From Shewanella oneidensis MR-1 (GTDB lineage Bacteria; Pseudomonadota; Gammaproteobacteria; Enterobacterales; Shewanellaceae): a stretch of 64,000 bases of DNA. The DNA lies in assembly GCF_000146165.2 (NCBI RefSeq), contig NC_004347.2, forward strand, positions 3,100,001-3,164,000, read 5' to 3'. This document shows positions 42,151 through 52,101 of this stretch, piece after piece; the stretch's first letter is position 1, and every line of letters begins with the position of its first letter. The translations under genes were made by a program, and so were the position numbers. Below the pieces are notes generated by a model. The model searched no databases and had not been told where the DNA came from. It worked only from the letters and a program-made list of their open reading frames with translations.

Positions 42151-44043
42151 ATGAACTTAGCCACTAACGCCTTATTACTCAAACGATTCGCCCAAACCGA
42201 GTTGCCGAATATCGAGGCCTTACCCTCTTACGCCCATGTGCCCGCTCATTTAACGCCCCAGCATTGGCAGGCTGCCAATCGCCATTTGGTGAAAAAAATC
42301 CTCTGTGAGTTTACCCATGAGAAGCTCATCACACCACAGATTTACGCCCAAGGCGCAAAGGTAAATCACTATGAGCTCAGGTTAAATGACTGCACGTATT
42401 ACTTTAGCGCGTGCCATTATCAGCTCGACCACCTTGATATCGCGACAGATTCTATCCGAGTCACCAGTGCGGGCACTGAAAGACCCCTCGATGCCATGAG
42501 GCTGATAATCAGCTTAAAAAATGTGCTTGGCATAAGTGAAACCCTCTTGCCCACTTATCTTGAGGAAATCACCAGCACTCTCTACAGCAAGTCCTACAAG
42601 TTGGCCCATCAGGCTATTCCTGCCGCCAAACTTGCGAATGCGGATTATCAAACGATAGAGGCTGGCATGACTGAAGGGCATCCGGTGTTTATTGCCAACA
42701 ATGGCCGCATTGGTTTTGATATGCAGGACTATTATCAATTTGCCCCCGAGAGTGCCACTGCGCTAAAACTCGTGTGGATTGCAGTGCGTAAGGACAAAAC
42801 TACCTTCTCTGCCCTCGAAGGGGTAGACCATGATACCTTGCTAAAACAAGAGCTTGGTGAACAGTTCACCGAGTTTCAGCAACAACTAATCGCACAGGGG
42901 CAAACAAGCGATGCCTTTTATTTTATGCCCGTTCATCCGTGGCAGTGGCGCGAAAAAATTGCCCGCACTTTTGCTGGCGAAATCGCCCGTGGCGACATTA
43001 TTTACCTTGGCGAGAGCCAAGATTGCTACCAAGTTCAGCAATCGATCCGCACCTTCTTTAATTTAAGCGCGCCGCAAAAGTGCTACGTAAAAACCGCGCT
43101 TTCTATCTTAAACATGGGTTTTATGCGCGGGCTTTCCCCGCTGTATATGAGCTGCACTCCGCAGATCAACGCTTGGGTAGCCAACCTTATCGAAAGTGAT
43201 GATTACTTTGCCGAGCAAGGTTTTGTGATCCTCAAAGAAATCGCCGCGATTGGTTATCACCACAGGTATTACGAAGAGGCTCTCACCCAAGATAGCGCCT
43301 ATAAAAAAATGCTGTCAGCGCTGTGGCGCGAAAGCCCACTGCCGCATATTGAGCCGCAGCAAACCCTTATGACTATGGCCGCGCTATTACACATAGATCA
43401 TCAAGAACAGGCACTTATTGCTGAGCTAATTGAGCACTCAGGCTTAAACGCCAAGGAGTGGGTTACGCGTTATCTCAAGCTCTACTTATCGCCGCTACTG
43501 CACGCCTTTTTCGCCTATGATCTGGTGTTTATGCCCCATGGCGAGAACCTGATTTTAGTGCTTGATGCCAATATCCCAGTCAAAATATTGATGAAGGATA
43601 TCGGCGAAGAAGTCGCGGTATTGAACGGTAGCGAGCCACTACCCAAAGAGGTGCAACGTCTTGCGGTCGAACTTGAGGAGGAGATGAAGCTCAACTATAT
43701 CCTTCTCGATATTTTCGACTGTATTTTCCGTTATTTAGCCCCCATTTTAGATAAGCAAACCGAGGTGAGCGAAACGCAATTTTGGGAGTTGGTGGCAGAC
43801 AATGTGCGCGACTATCAAACGCAGCATCCGCACTTGGCGGACAAATTTGCACAATACGATCTCTTTAAAGACAGCTTCGTGCGCACTTGCCTGAATCGCA
43901 TTCAGCTCAATAACAACCAGCAGATGATTGACCTTGCCGACCGAGAAAAAAATCTGCGGTTTGCGGGCGGACTTGATAATCCGCTAGCCGCCTTTAGGCA
44001 AAGCCATGCCTTTGGCTCAGCAAATATGAAGCTAAAACCCTAA
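42151..44043 (+). CDS. pubC: NIS siderophore synthetase (IucA/IucC family)
   Basis: 630 residues, typical length. ATP-dependent synthetase motifs [49 protein letters not shown], and the [21 protein letters not shown] block. It dimerises and cyclises the hydroxamic acid to putrebactin or a related macrocycle. Confidence 0.94.
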   Translation: MNLATNALLLKRFAQTELPNIEALPSYAHVPAHLTPQHWQAANRHLVKKILCEFTHEKLITPQIYAQGAKVNHYELRLNDCTYYFSACHYQLDHLDIATDSIRVTSAGTERPLDAMRLIISLKNVLGISETLLPTYLEEITSTLYSKSYKLAHQAIPAAKLANADYQTIEAGMTEGHPVFIANNGRIGFDMQDYYQFAPESATALKLVWIAVRKDKTTFSALEGVDHDTLLKQELGEQFTEFQQQLIAQGQTSDAFYFMPVHPWQWREKIARTFAGEIARGDIIYLGESQDCYQVQQSIRTFFNLSAPQKCYVKTALSILNMGFMRGLSPLYMSCTPQINAWVANLIESDDYFAEQGFVILKEIAAIGYHHRYYEEALTQDSAYKKMLSALWRESPLPHIEPQQTLMTMAALLHIDHQEQALIAELIEHSGLNAKEWVTRYLKLYLSPLLHAFFAYDLVFMPHGENLILVLDANIPVKILMKDIGEEVAVLNGSEPLPKEVQRLAVELEEEMKLNYILLDIFDCIFRYLAPILDKQTEVSETQFWELVADNVRDYQTQHPHLADKFAQYDLFKDSFVRTCLNRIQLNNNQQMIDLADREKNLRFAGGLDNPLAAFRQSHAFGSANMKLKP

Positions 44044-44058
44044 AGCATTTTTAACCTT

Positions 44059-44100
44059 AAGTGGGCCTGCGCCCACTTTGGGCACTCATCTGTGCCCAAA
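44059..44100 (+). promoter_or_regulatory. Twin hairpins between pubC and the receptor gene
   Basis: AAGTGGGC / GCCCACTT (44059-66/44071-78), directly followed by and sharing TT with TTTGGGCAC / GTGCCCAAA (44077-85/44092-100). There is no T-run. They may separate expression of the synthesis genes from the receptor by mRNA processing or stability. Confidence 0.65.
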
Positions 44101-44148
44101 AACAACCTAGTCAATCAAACAGCCAAAATGGAATTTAAGATCATTATT

Positions 44149-46341
44149 ATGAAAACCTTTCCCCTCAACCGACTCGCTGCTCACTACCCACTTGCCATCA
44201 CACGCCCTGAGTTTATCCTCTGCTCAGCCATACTCAGCATGCCCTATGCTTATGCAGATACTAGCGATAACCAGAAAAAATCCACCAAAGACATTGAAAT
44301 CATTAATGTCGTTGGTGCTAAGGATCTCCACGATAAGCGCTACAAAACCCCAGCGATGAACACGGCTACGGGCCTAGATTTGTCTTATTTAGAGACGCCG
44401 CAATCCGTCACCTCGGTCACTCGCCAAATGATGCAAGATCAGCAGTTAAACAGTGTGATTGAAGCCATGACCAGCGTTGCCGGCATCAATGCCCGGCCAA
44501 TGGACAACGACAGATACAGCATCAGCTCGCGGGGGATTGCGGTCACTAGTATTCTTTACGATGGCGTGCCCACCACCTATGACACCCGTTTTAACTACGG
44601 CGATAACCTTATTGATACCGCCATCTACGAGCGGGTGGAAATTGTCCGTGGCGCCACAGGATTAATGACTGGCGCAGGTAACCCTTCGGCTGCGATTAAC
44701 CTTGTGCGTAAACGCCCAACGCAAGAATTTATGGGCAGCACCTCAGTGAGTGTCGGCTCATGGAACAATCTGCGCGGCATGGTCGACTTATCAAGCGGCT
44801 TAACTGACAGTGGTAACATTCGCGGCCGCGTGGTTGCGGCCTACCAGGATAAAGAATCCTTCCAAGACAGATACCAGCAGCAACGCACCACTCTGTATGG
44901 AATTGTCGAAACCGATATTAGCGACAGCACACTGCTGACCTTAGGGGCGGATTATCAAGACACCACGCCCGAAGCCACTATGTCGGGCGGTTTGCCGCTG
45001 TTCCACAGTGACGGCAGCCGTACAAATTACGATCGCGCCACTTCTACCGCCCCCGATTGGGCCTCGGCGCATACCCAAGGGCTCAATAGCTTCGCCAGCC
45101 TTGAGCATCGTTTTGATAATGGTTGGGAGCTAAAAGGCACCTACAGTTATGGCGATAACTCACTGGAATATAATGTGCTGTGGGCTACGGGTTATCCAGA
45201 TCCTGTGACCAATCTTGGCGCAACCGCAGGTTCCATCGCCTATATTGACGGTAGCCGAACCCAACATAACCTCGACCTACGGGCGCAGGGAATGTTTGCC
45301 CTATTTGGCCAAGAACATCAGCTCACTTTTGGCTGGACGGGTCAGCGCCAAGAGTTTGCCAACCCGTACTATTATCCCACGGCCGCCGTACCGCCCTTGG
45401 GGGATTTTCGCGATCCCAACTTCCAGTATCCAAAACCGCAGTGGAAGGAGACTCACACCACGGGCTCCTTCGGTGAAACCGAGCAAAGCGCCGCCTATGT
45501 GGCAACGCAACTTAATCTGACCGATGCCTTGGCATTGCTCGCGGGGCTACGCCTTAATCAGTGGCAAACCGACCAAAATAACTTTGGCAGTTTGTATGAT
45601 TTCAACGTCGACAATGAACTTACCACCTATCTTGGCCTGACCTACGCGCTGACCGAGCAATACTCCCTTTACGCCAGCTATACCGATATTTTTGCGCCGC
45701 AAACCTTGCAGCGCATCGATGCCAGTTACATCGATCCCGTCAAAGGCAAAAACTACGAGGCGGGCATTAAGGCAAGCTTGATGGATGAAAGCTTAGATAT
45801 GTCATTGTCGGTATTTGAAATTCGCCAAGACAATGTTGGCGAACGCACTGGCGATGTGTTGCCAGGCACCACTATCCCAGTGTATCGAGAGGTTAACGGC
45901 ACCCAAACCCAAGGTTTTGAGTTTGAATCCACAGGCAAAATCACCGATGACTGGAATATCTACTTCGGCTACACCCAATTCAGCACCGATGATCCTAAGG
46001 GTAATCGCATCAACACAACCTCTCCCCGCCAGCAGCTAAAACTCTTTACCACTTACACCTTTAGCGGCGATTGGAATAAGTTGCAGCTTGGCGCTGGGGT
46101 AAATTGGCAAAGCCGAGTCTATCAAACCGTTAACTCGCCCTTAGGTAGAGTCGAAGTTGAGCAAGACTCCTACGCGTTAGCCAGCCTAATGACAAGTTAT
46201 GCCTTTACCGAGCAGCTAAAACTGAGCGCCAATGTCCACAACGCCTTGGATAAAACCTACTACAGCCAAGTGGGACAATATAGTCAGTTTCAATATGGTA
46301 CGCCACGAAGCGTGAGTGTGAATTTGGACTACCGTTTTTAA
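44149..46341 (+). CDS. putA: TonB-dependent ferric siderophore receptor
   Basis: About 730 residues from MKTFPLNRLAAHYPLAITRP; a GTG at 44092 is open but lies inside the twin hairpin, so the later ATG is favoured. Signal peptide ends near AYADTS; then a TonB-box-like IEIINVVGA, a plug domain (SRGIAVTSILYDG, ERVEIVRGATGLMTGAGNPS) and a 22-strand barrel ending in LDYRF, with the C-terminal Phe required for barrel assembly. It imports the ferric form of the siderophore made by pubABC. Confidence 0.93.
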   Translation: MKTFPLNRLAAHYPLAITRPEFILCSAILSMPYAYADTSDNQKKSTKDIEIINVVGAKDLHDKRYKTPAMNTATGLDLSYLETPQSVTSVTRQMMQDQQLNSVIEAMTSVAGINARPMDNDRYSISSRGIAVTSILYDGVPTTYDTRFNYGDNLIDTAIYERVEIVRGATGLMTGAGNPSAAINLVRKRPTQEFMGSTSVSVGSWNNLRGMVDLSSGLTDSGNIRGRVVAAYQDKESFQDRYQQQRTTLYGIVETDISDSTLLTLGADYQDTTPEATMSGGLPLFHSDGSRTNYDRATSTAPDWASAHTQGLNSFASLEHRFDNGWELKGTYSYGDNSLEYNVLWATGYPDPVTNLGATAGSIAYIDGSRTQHNLDLRAQGMFALFGQEHQLTFGWTGQRQEFANPYYYPTAAVPPLGDFRDPNFQYPKPQWKETHTTGSFGETEQSAAYVATQLNLTDALALLAGLRLNQWQTDQNNFGSLYDFNVDNELTTYLGLTYALTEQYSLYASYTDIFAPQTLQRIDASYIDPVKGKNYEAGIKASLMDESLDMSLSVFEIRQDNVGERTGDVLPGTTIPVYREVNGTQTQGFEFESTGKITDDWNIYFGYTQFSTDDPKGNRINTTSPRQQLKLFTTYTFSGDWNKLQLGAGVNWQSRVYQTVNSPLGRVEVEQDSYALASLMTSYAFTEQLKLSANVHNALDKTYYSQVGQYSQFQYGTPRSVSVNLDYRF

Positions 46342-46465
46342 CTCAGTGCTTTTAACCAACCTTTTTGAACAAACCATTGCTCATAAAGAATAAGTCAGCC
46401 AAATAGTTCGGTGAGCCCCCTAAGCTCACCGCAATTTATCATCCCTCAGCCAACAAGGAGTCATC

Positions 46466-47551
46466 ATGGCGCGCCAAGGAGAAGCGATTCCAACCCTCAT
46501 CCAATCCGCTGAAATCATCCACTCGGCGAATATTGCCTCGGTAAAATCAGCACCAATCCATTTAACGACACCGCATTTAACGACAACGCATTTGACTCAA
46601 TCAGCTTTGAACCAAATGGATTTAAACCACGTCGCACAGCAATTTAATCAGCGACTATCGCAGCGGGCTCCCTTTTATGCCCAGCATTTTGTAGCCACGA
46701 CCAAACCCCAAGGACTCAGTTTTGACTCTTGGAGTCAGCCAGCCGTGTATCAGCAGCTATTACTGAATTTTGCCAAGGCTTATCCACCATTGACCGCGGC
46801 GAAAACATCCGCCACGCAGCAAACAGCAAATGCTAAAACCTTGCTTTGCCATAGTCGCAGCTCCAAAGCCCTGCACTCACTTTGGGGACAATGGTATTTT
46901 GGACGGTTAGTGCCGCCGATGCTTGAATGGATTTTTCAGGTGACAACCTCAATGCAGATGGCTAAATCTATTGAAGAAATGGATTTATTCCCCCGGCAAT
47001 TTTTTATTCATCCCCACGATTCAGGTCGAGTTGCAAACGTTGAGTTTTTCCTTAATCGGACGAATCGACCAATCCCAACACCCAATAAATCTGAGTACAA
47101 GTTACTGCAGCCTAATCAAACTCGCGGCTTATTATTAACCTGCAATAACCAATCACCATTACAGGATGAACGGCTGGTAGAGCGGCGAATTATCCAATTT
47201 ATTCAAACTAATCTAGCGCCAAGTGTTGAGCGATTAACCTGTTTAAGCCCTGCGCCGCCAAAGCTTTATTGGAGCCATTTAGGTTATCTTATTCACTGGT
47301 ATTTGGGTGAAATGGCACTGCCTATGCAGCAGTTTAATCAGTTAACGCAACGACTGTTTCAAACAAGTACCTTTGCCGATGGCACTGTAAATCCACTTTA
47401 TAACAGCATTAATCTTACTCCCGCTTGCGAGCCAAGCTCAGGGTGTATTCGCCGGGTTTGCTGCTTGCGAAATCAACTAGCCAACAGCCATCAATGCGGT
47501 GATTGCCCATTAGTTGCTCGCGCCCAAGCACGTCGGGCCGCACAAGGTTAA
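46466..47551 (+). CDS. putB: Siderophore ferric-iron reductase (FhuF-like, 2Fe-2S)
   Basis: 361 residues with AAGGAG before the ATG. The C-terminal CCLRNQLANSHQCGDCPL is the CC-x10-C-x2-C iron-sulfur motif of FhuF-like reductases that release iron from hydroxamate siderophores. The rest is an all-helical domain. It lies 124 bp after the receptor gene, in the same direction. Confidence 0.9.
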   Translation: MARQGEAIPTLIQSAEIIHSANIASVKSAPIHLTTPHLTTTHLTQSALNQMDLNHVAQQFNQRLSQRAPFYAQHFVATTKPQGLSFDSWSQPAVYQQLLLNFAKAYPPLTAAKTSATQQTANAKTLLCHSRSSKALHSLWGQWYFGRLVPPMLEWIFQVTTSMQMAKSIEEMDLFPRQFFIHPHDSGRVANVEFFLNRTNRPIPTPNKSEYKLLQPNQTRGLLLTCNNQSPLQDERLVERRIIQFIQTNLAPSVERLTCLSPAPPKLYWSHLGYLIHWYLGEMALPMQQFNQLTQRLFQTSTFADGTVNPLYNSINLTPACEPSSGCIRRVCCLRNQLANSHQCGDCPLVARAQARRAAQG

Positions 47552-47706
47552 GCGATATCGACACAGCAGATGCGCAACAAACGTGCGAGTTCACATAAGA
47601 TTGCGCGGGTTTCATGCCACAGATCGCAATCGGAGCCCTCTCACGGCTTTTTCCCTCTCGCCCCCCATGCTACACTCAGGCTCAAGTCTTCTAAACCCGA
47701 TTATTT

Positions 47707-48252
47707 ATGAAACAACTGCTTGATTTTCTACCCCTCGTTATCTTTTTTGCCGTCTATAAGTTTTTCGATATTTATATCGCCAGTGGTGCTTTAATCGCTG
47801 CTACGGCACTGCAATTGGTCGTGACCTACGCGCTATACAAAAAACTCGAGAAAATGCACCTGATTACCTTCGCTATGGTGACAGTGTTTGGCACGCTCAC
47901 CTTAGTGTTCCATGACGATGCCTTTATTAAGTGGAAAGTCACCATTATTTATGCGTTATTTGCGTTAGCGCTCGGCGTGAGTCAGTTACTCAACAAGTCA
48001 ATTTTAAAGTCGATGTTGGGTAAAGAGATGAAGGTTGCCGATAATATTTGGGCGCATGTAACTTGGTATTGGGTGAGCTTTTTTGCCATCTGTGGCCTAG
48101 TCAATATCTATGTCGCCTTTAGTCTGCCGTTAGAAACCTGGGTGAACTTTAAAGTATTTGGCCTCACCGCCTTAACCCTGATTAATACCGTTATCACCGT
48201 CTTTTACCTTTATAAACATCTTCCCGAAGATCAACGCAAGGAACTCAAATAA
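47707..48252 (+). CDS. yciB: Inner membrane septation protein YciB (IspZ)
   Basis: 181 residues with five hydrophobic segments. [20 protein letters not shown] and the [20 protein letters not shown] segment are standard for this family. Involved in envelope integrity and cell division by unknown mechanism. TAATG overlap with yciI. Confidence 0.95.
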   Translation: MKQLLDFLPLVIFFAVYKFFDIYIASGALIAATALQLVVTYALYKKLEKMHLITFAMVTVFGTLTLVFHDDAFIKWKVTIIYALFALALGVSQLLNKSILKSMLGKEMKVADNIWAHVTWYWVSFFAICGLVNIYVAFSLPLETWVNFKVFGLTALTLINTVITVFYLYKHLPEDQRKELK

Positions 48253-48551
48253 TGTGGTATATGATTTCAGCTCAAGATGTTGAAAACAGCTTAGAAAAAC
48301 GTTTAGCAGCGCGTCCTGCGCATTTAGCACGCTTACAGGAACTGGCCGATGAAGGTCGCTTGCTGGTTGCAGGTCCACACCCCGCTATCGATAGTGAAAA
48401 CCCAGGTGATGCGGGTTTTAGCGGCTCATTAGTCGTCGCGGATTTCGATTCGTTAGCCACAGCTCAAGCCTGGGCGGATGCTGACCCTTACTTCGCCGCA
48501 GGTGTATATCAAAGCGTTGTGGTAAAACCCTTTAAACGAGTTCTACCCTAA
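48252..48551 (+). CDS. yciI: YciI family protein
   Basis: 99 residues. [40 protein letters not shown] and [20 protein letters not shown] match the YciI fold (ferredoxin-like, with a conserved His and Asp). It may be an enzyme acting on small molecules; its role is not known. One-base overlaps on both sides. Confidence 0.95.
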   Translation: MWYMISAQDVENSLEKRLAARPAHLARLQELADEGRLLVAGPHPAIDSENPGDAGFSGSLVVADFDSLATAQAWADADPYFAAGVYQSVVVKPFKRVLP

Positions 48552-49363
48552 TGAAAATCGTTTCTTTCAATATCAATGGATTGCGTTCTCGCCTGCATCA
48601 ATTGCAGGCGTTAATCGACAGCCATCAGCCCGATATTATCGGTCTGCAAGAAACCAAAGTGCACGATGAAGCCTTCCCGCTCGCCGAAGTCGAGGCCATG
48701 GGCTATCACGTACATTACCACGGTGGCAAGGCGCACTATGGCGTAGCCATGCTCTCCAAAGTCGCCCCACTTAAGGTGCAAAAGGGTTTTGCAACCGATG
48801 AAGAAGATGCGCAGCGCCGCATGATTATCGGCACCTTTGCTCAGGCCAACGGCCGTCCGTTAACTGTGTTGAATGGTTATTTCCCTCAGGGCGAAAGTAT
48901 TGACCATCCCACTAAGTACCCTGCTAAGCGTAAGTTTTATCAGGACTTAATGGCGCATTTGCACGCTAATCATAGCAATGACGAAGACATCGCCATCATT
49001 GGGGACATCAATATTTCGCCCATCGATTTGGATATCGGCATCGGTGAAGTCAACCGCAAACGTTGGCTAAAAACCGGTAAATGCAGCTTCCAACCCGAAG
49101 AACGTGAATGGCTCAAAACCTTGCAGGATTGGGGATTGGTGGATACCTTCCGTCAACTGCACCCCGACCGTAGCGAGCGTTATTCATGGTTTGATTACCG
49201 CAGCAAAGGCTTCGATGATAACCGCGGCCTACGCATCGATGTGATCTTAGCCACGCCGTCACTGGCCGCACGTTTAGTCGAATCCGACGTCGATTACGAG
49301 CTGCGCGGTATCGATAAACCCTCAGATCACGCGCCAATTTGGAGCACCTTTAAAGAAGCCTAA
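48551..49363 (+). CDS. xthA: Exonuclease III (AP endonuclease)
   Basis: 270 residues, normal for Xth[21 protein letters not shown], catalytic E34 in [23 protein letters not shown], and SDHAPIW at the C-terminus. Cleaves abasic sites and removes 3' blocking groups in base excision repair. Confidence 0.96.
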   Translation: MKIVSFNINGLRSRLHQLQALIDSHQPDIIGLQETKVHDEAFPLAEVEAMGYHVHYHGGKAHYGVAMLSKVAPLKVQKGFATDEEDAQRRMIIGTFAQANGRPLTVLNGYFPQGESIDHPTKYPAKRKFYQDLMAHLHANHSNDEDIAIIGDINISPIDLDIGIGEVNRKRWLKTGKCSFQPEEREWLKTLQDWGLVDTFRQLHPDRSERYSWFDYRSKGFDDNRGLRIDVILATPSLAARLVESDVDYELRGIDKPSDHAPIWSTFKEA

Positions 49364-49392
49364 CTCGCTCGAGCAACTTCTTTAATCGATAG

Positions 49393-49420
49393 AAAAACAT
49401 CGGCCTAGGCCGATGTTTTT
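49393..49420 (+). terminator. Terminator after xthA
   Basis: A perfect stem AAAAACATCGGCC / GGCCGATGTTTTT with almost no loop (TA), then GC. It ends the yciB-yciI-xthA unit and marks the left side of the mobile-element zone. Confidence 0.88.
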
Positions 49421-49461
49421 GCTTGGGAGTGAGTACGTTAAGTACAAGCTCCATAGGCAAG

Positions 49462-49713
49462 CTATGGTATTCGCTCGACGACACGATGAATATTACCTGA
49501 CACAGAATTATGAACAGCCTCCGTTTTAGTGGTTTTACCGTTTTTACGATTGGCGCCTTCAGTGCCAGCTAAGTGGTTATCCAGCTCTGCCGCCAACGTC
49601 GATTCAGTGAGTGGCTTAATCAAAGGGGTTAAGATGCCATCTTTGCCGGTGAGATATTTACCTTCACGTAGTACTTGAATTGCAGCATTGATATCAAAAG
49701 TAGGTATGGTCAT
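49462..49713 (-). pseudogene. Truncated IS256-family transposase (N-terminus only)
   Basis: The first ~65 residues (FDINAAIQVLREGKYLTGKD, then LAAELDNHLAG...NRKNGKTTKT) parallel the full-length transposase at 55008. After KTTKTEA the frame enters an inverted-repeat sequence and ends. The DDE catalytic domain is missing, so this is dead. Confidence 0.9.
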
Positions 49714-49769
49714 AAATCATCTCTTTTGGGTATAGCTTAAAGAAATGACACAGAAATTTGAACACTACC
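49498..49769 (-). mobile_element. Remnant of an IS256-family element with a second end inserted
   Basis: TGACACAGAAATTTGAACACTACC at 49746-49769 is the left inverted repeat of a minus-strand copy like the one at 54.9-56.2 kb. Behind it are about 77 codons of transposase. At 49498-49515 the sequence TGACACAGAATTATGAAC is a right end in the opposite sense, so a second IS256 copy appears to have inserted in the gene and later been deleted almost entirely. Confidence 0.75.
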
Positions 49770-49847
49770 GTGCTAGTTGCATGCATATGCGGGAACTAAA
49801 CAGTGAAAAGCACTTTAACAATAGTGCTTTTCACTAGCAGCGATACA

Positions 49848-50285
49848 TTAGGAGGTAAAATTTTTAAGTGCTTGATATAGTTCGAGTGGCTTATTAGTTC
49901 CAACTACGATTGAAACACCTGAGCGGAAGTCAATTTTAACACCTTCGAAACCTGATATATTATATATAGTTCCTTCAGATGAAATTCGCACTCCCCAACC
50001 ACAGTACCACTTATTTCTTACTATAGACACATTGTTAACATCTGAAAGATCAAATCTCTTTTTAAATAAACCAATTCCGTAACTTAGAGTAAGTTGTTTA
50101 TCTTCGATACTCACTCTTAACCTAAAGGTCATTAAAAGTGCAACACTTAATATTAATATTATAAAATCGTTTTCACCTTTGAACTCTTGCAAGCCGAATT
50201 TATTAACTGCAAAAACAAATATCAAAGTAAAGAAACAAATTATAAAAAAAGGATACCCTATTTGACTATTTGAGTAACGCATCAT
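49848..50285 (-). CDS. Small membrane protein, possible PH-like domain (145 aa)
   Basis: Two N-terminal transmembrane segments (about residues 10-28 and 42-55) followed by a beta-rich domain: RVSIEDKQLTLSYGIGLFKK, RFDLSDVNNVSIVRNKW, then FRSGVSIVVGTN. This looks like a bacterial PH-type domain. Low G+C and isolation among insertion sequences suggest horizontal origin. Exact family unsure. Confidence 0.55.
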   Translation of the reverse strand: MMRYSNSQIGYPFFIICFFTLIFVFAVNKFGLQEFKGENDFIILILSVALLMTFRLRVSIEDKQLTLSYGIGLFKKRFDLSDVNNVSIVRNKWYCGWGVRISSEGTIYNISGFEGVKIDFRSGVSIVVGTNKPLELYQALKNFTS

Positions 50286-50781
50286 CTAATCTCCTTCATA
50301 ACACAATAAATCCAGCCACCCATTTTAAATCAACAACATAATGCACTTTCGATTTGCATACAACCTGCTCTGGCTAATATGGCTTAAATGAGAGTCATCA
50401 AACATAATAAATCCGGCCACCCAATTTAAATCAACAACATAATGTACTTTCAGTTTGCATAAAACTGCTCGGGCTCAAATGGTTTGAATGAAAGTAATCA
50501 ACAATCGCTAGGACAGCATCTAGCAACAATAAATCCGGCCATCCATTTTAAATCAACAACATAATGCACTTTCAGTTTGCCTACAACCTGCTCTGGCTAA
50601 TACGGCTTAAATGAGAGTCATCAAAAGCTGTAGGGGCAGCTTCTGAGGCAAAAAATAGCACTAATTCATTAAAAAATGGTGTATTTCAGATGAGGTAAGT
50701 TATCCCATATAACAATAAATCCAGCCACCAATTTTAAATCAACAACATAATGCACTTTCGGTTTGCCTGCAACCAGCTCTA

Positions 50782-51933
50782 AATAGCTGATCCGAATACT
50801 GCTACATTTTCGCGGTGCCGTGTCCGGAGCCAGGAAATGGGGAAACGGTTCCCATAAAATGCCATACCATGCCAAGCAGTTCCCGCATGTTCCTGCAAGC
50901 GTGATTGCGGGTTACCGTTTCATGCAGTGCGAGCCACAAGCGCTCTATCTTGTTGACCCACGGCGAGTATACCGGTTGAAACAATAATCTGAATTTGGGG
51001 TTGTGCTTGAGCCAAGCAACGGTCTTACGGCTCTTATGAATAATGTAATTGTCTAGGATGAGCGTGATGGTTTTGGCTTTGCGGTAATGACGCTTAAGCT
51101 TCTCCAACATGGCAATAAACAGCTCTGACGCTTTGCTATCGCTGCTCACATAAAGCACTTTTCCGGTGCTGGCATGCAGGGCTCCTGCTATGTAATGCTT
51201 ACGGTTGTTGCCTGGGGTGACAACGCGTTTTTGCTGACCTTTTGGCATCCAATCTGCCCCGATTTTTGGGTTCAAGTCGATGTCCACTTCATCTTCATAG
51301 AAAACCGGATGTTCGACGCAACACTGCTCAAGAGCCTGATTTATCTCGGCCATTTTCTCATCTTGGTGTGGGTCTTTGATACGCAATGTCGGAGCTGAGC
51401 GGCGCCAGACAATTCCCGCCTTGGGTAGTAATCGACGGACGGTTGATGCAGCGATGCTGAGTTTAAGCTGTGCATTAATCACCATGGCAAGCAGTTCGCT
51501 GCTCCAGCGGCTACGTTGATAGCCAAAGTCCTGTGGGCATAGCTGAATAAGCAAAGATAGACAGAGCAATATGGGGTCTATGGGTAAGATTGCTGGCCGT
51601 CCCAGCGTCAGGGATTTAAGCCCATCAACGCCGCTTTCGGTGTACCAAGCTAACCAACGACCAATACTGGAGCGTGCAGCACCAGTAGCATGATGAACGT
51701 CGGTAATCGACTGCCCTTGATGCAGCATCAGCATAGCGATAAGACGTCGGGCGAAATGCTTATCCTTGGTTTTATGGAGCAATTTCTGTAGTTGTTTGCG
51801 CTCTGCGCGACAAAGTGGTGGTAAGATGGCCATTCTCAGTCCTCGGCGAGTGGTGGGTTTGTTTGGCGATAGATCAGATCGCTCAAACAGGACTGAGTTC
51901 CCTTCCTTTGATCTACTATTTGGAACAGCTATT
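50782..51933 (-). mobile_element. IS630-family insertion sequence, complete
   Basis: 1152 bp between TA duplications at 50780-50781 and 51934-51935. The ends are inverted repeats reading AATAGCTGATCCGAATA and AATAGCTGTTCCAAATA. TA target duplication is characteristic of IS630/Tc1-mariner. It interrupts the fourth copy of the local repeat, whose two halves rejoin exactly if the element and one TA are removed. Confidence 0.93.
50802..51833 (-). CDS. IS630-family transposase
   Basis: 343 residues, full length. N-terminal HTH domains (TDVHHATGAARSSIGRWLAW, then a second near residue 110), and a DDE domain with Asp in FYEDEVDIDLN, Asp in TLILDNYIIHKS and Glu in SPWVNKIERLW. No frameshift seen, so it may be active. 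Confidence 0.93.
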   Translation of the reverse strand: MAILPPLCRAERKQLQKLLHKTKDKHFARRLIAMLMLHQGQSITDVHHATGAARSSIGRWLAWYTESGVDGLKSLTLGRPAILPIDPILLCLSLLIQLCPQDFGYQRSRWSSELLAMVINAQLKLSIAASTVRRLLPKAGIVWRRSAPTLRIKDPHQDEKMAEINQALEQCCVEHPVFYEDEVDIDLNPKIGADWMPKGQQKRVVTPGNNRKHYIAGALHASTGKVLYVSSDSKASELFIAMLEKLKRHYRKAKTITLILDNYIIHKSRKTVAWLKHNPKFRLLFQPVYSPWVNKIERLWLALHETVTRNHACRNMRELLGMVWHFMGTVSPFPGSGHGTAKM

Positions 51934-52101
51934 TAGCTCAAATGATTTGAATGAGAGTCATCAAAAGTCGTTGAGACTGCATCTGAGGTAATAGATTGAG
52001 CTAATTCCTTCAAAAATAGTGTATTTCAGGCAAGGTAAGTCATCCCATAGTGCTTGGGAGGTGCTCGGCAAGGATTGCTTTCGAAGTGATATAAGTCGCT
52101 G

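Larger units (their letters stand above)
50305..51964. repeat. Four ~95-bp direct repeats (fourth split by an IS630 element)
   Basis: Copies at 50305-50400, 50406-50500, 50528-50624 and 50714-50779 resumed at 51934-51964. Shared cores are ATTTTAAATCAACAACATAA and GAATGAGAGTCATCA-like ends. Copies 3 and 4 are each followed by a further ~85-bp related segment (GTGTATTTCAG...AGGTAAGT), so the full unit is near 185 bp. On the minus strand all four keep one reading frame, KVHYVVDLKWVAGFI, without a start codon. Nature unknown. Confidence 0.8.

Noticed and set aside
50305..50800. CRISPR array
   Set aside because: The repeats are ~95 bp, diverged, with irregular gaps and related spacers; no cas genes are near.
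50669..50875. 68-codon minus-strand frame containing KVHYVVDLKLVAGFI
   Set aside because: It spans the IS630 end and the repeat and owes its start to the transposon; treated as repeat sequence, not a gene.
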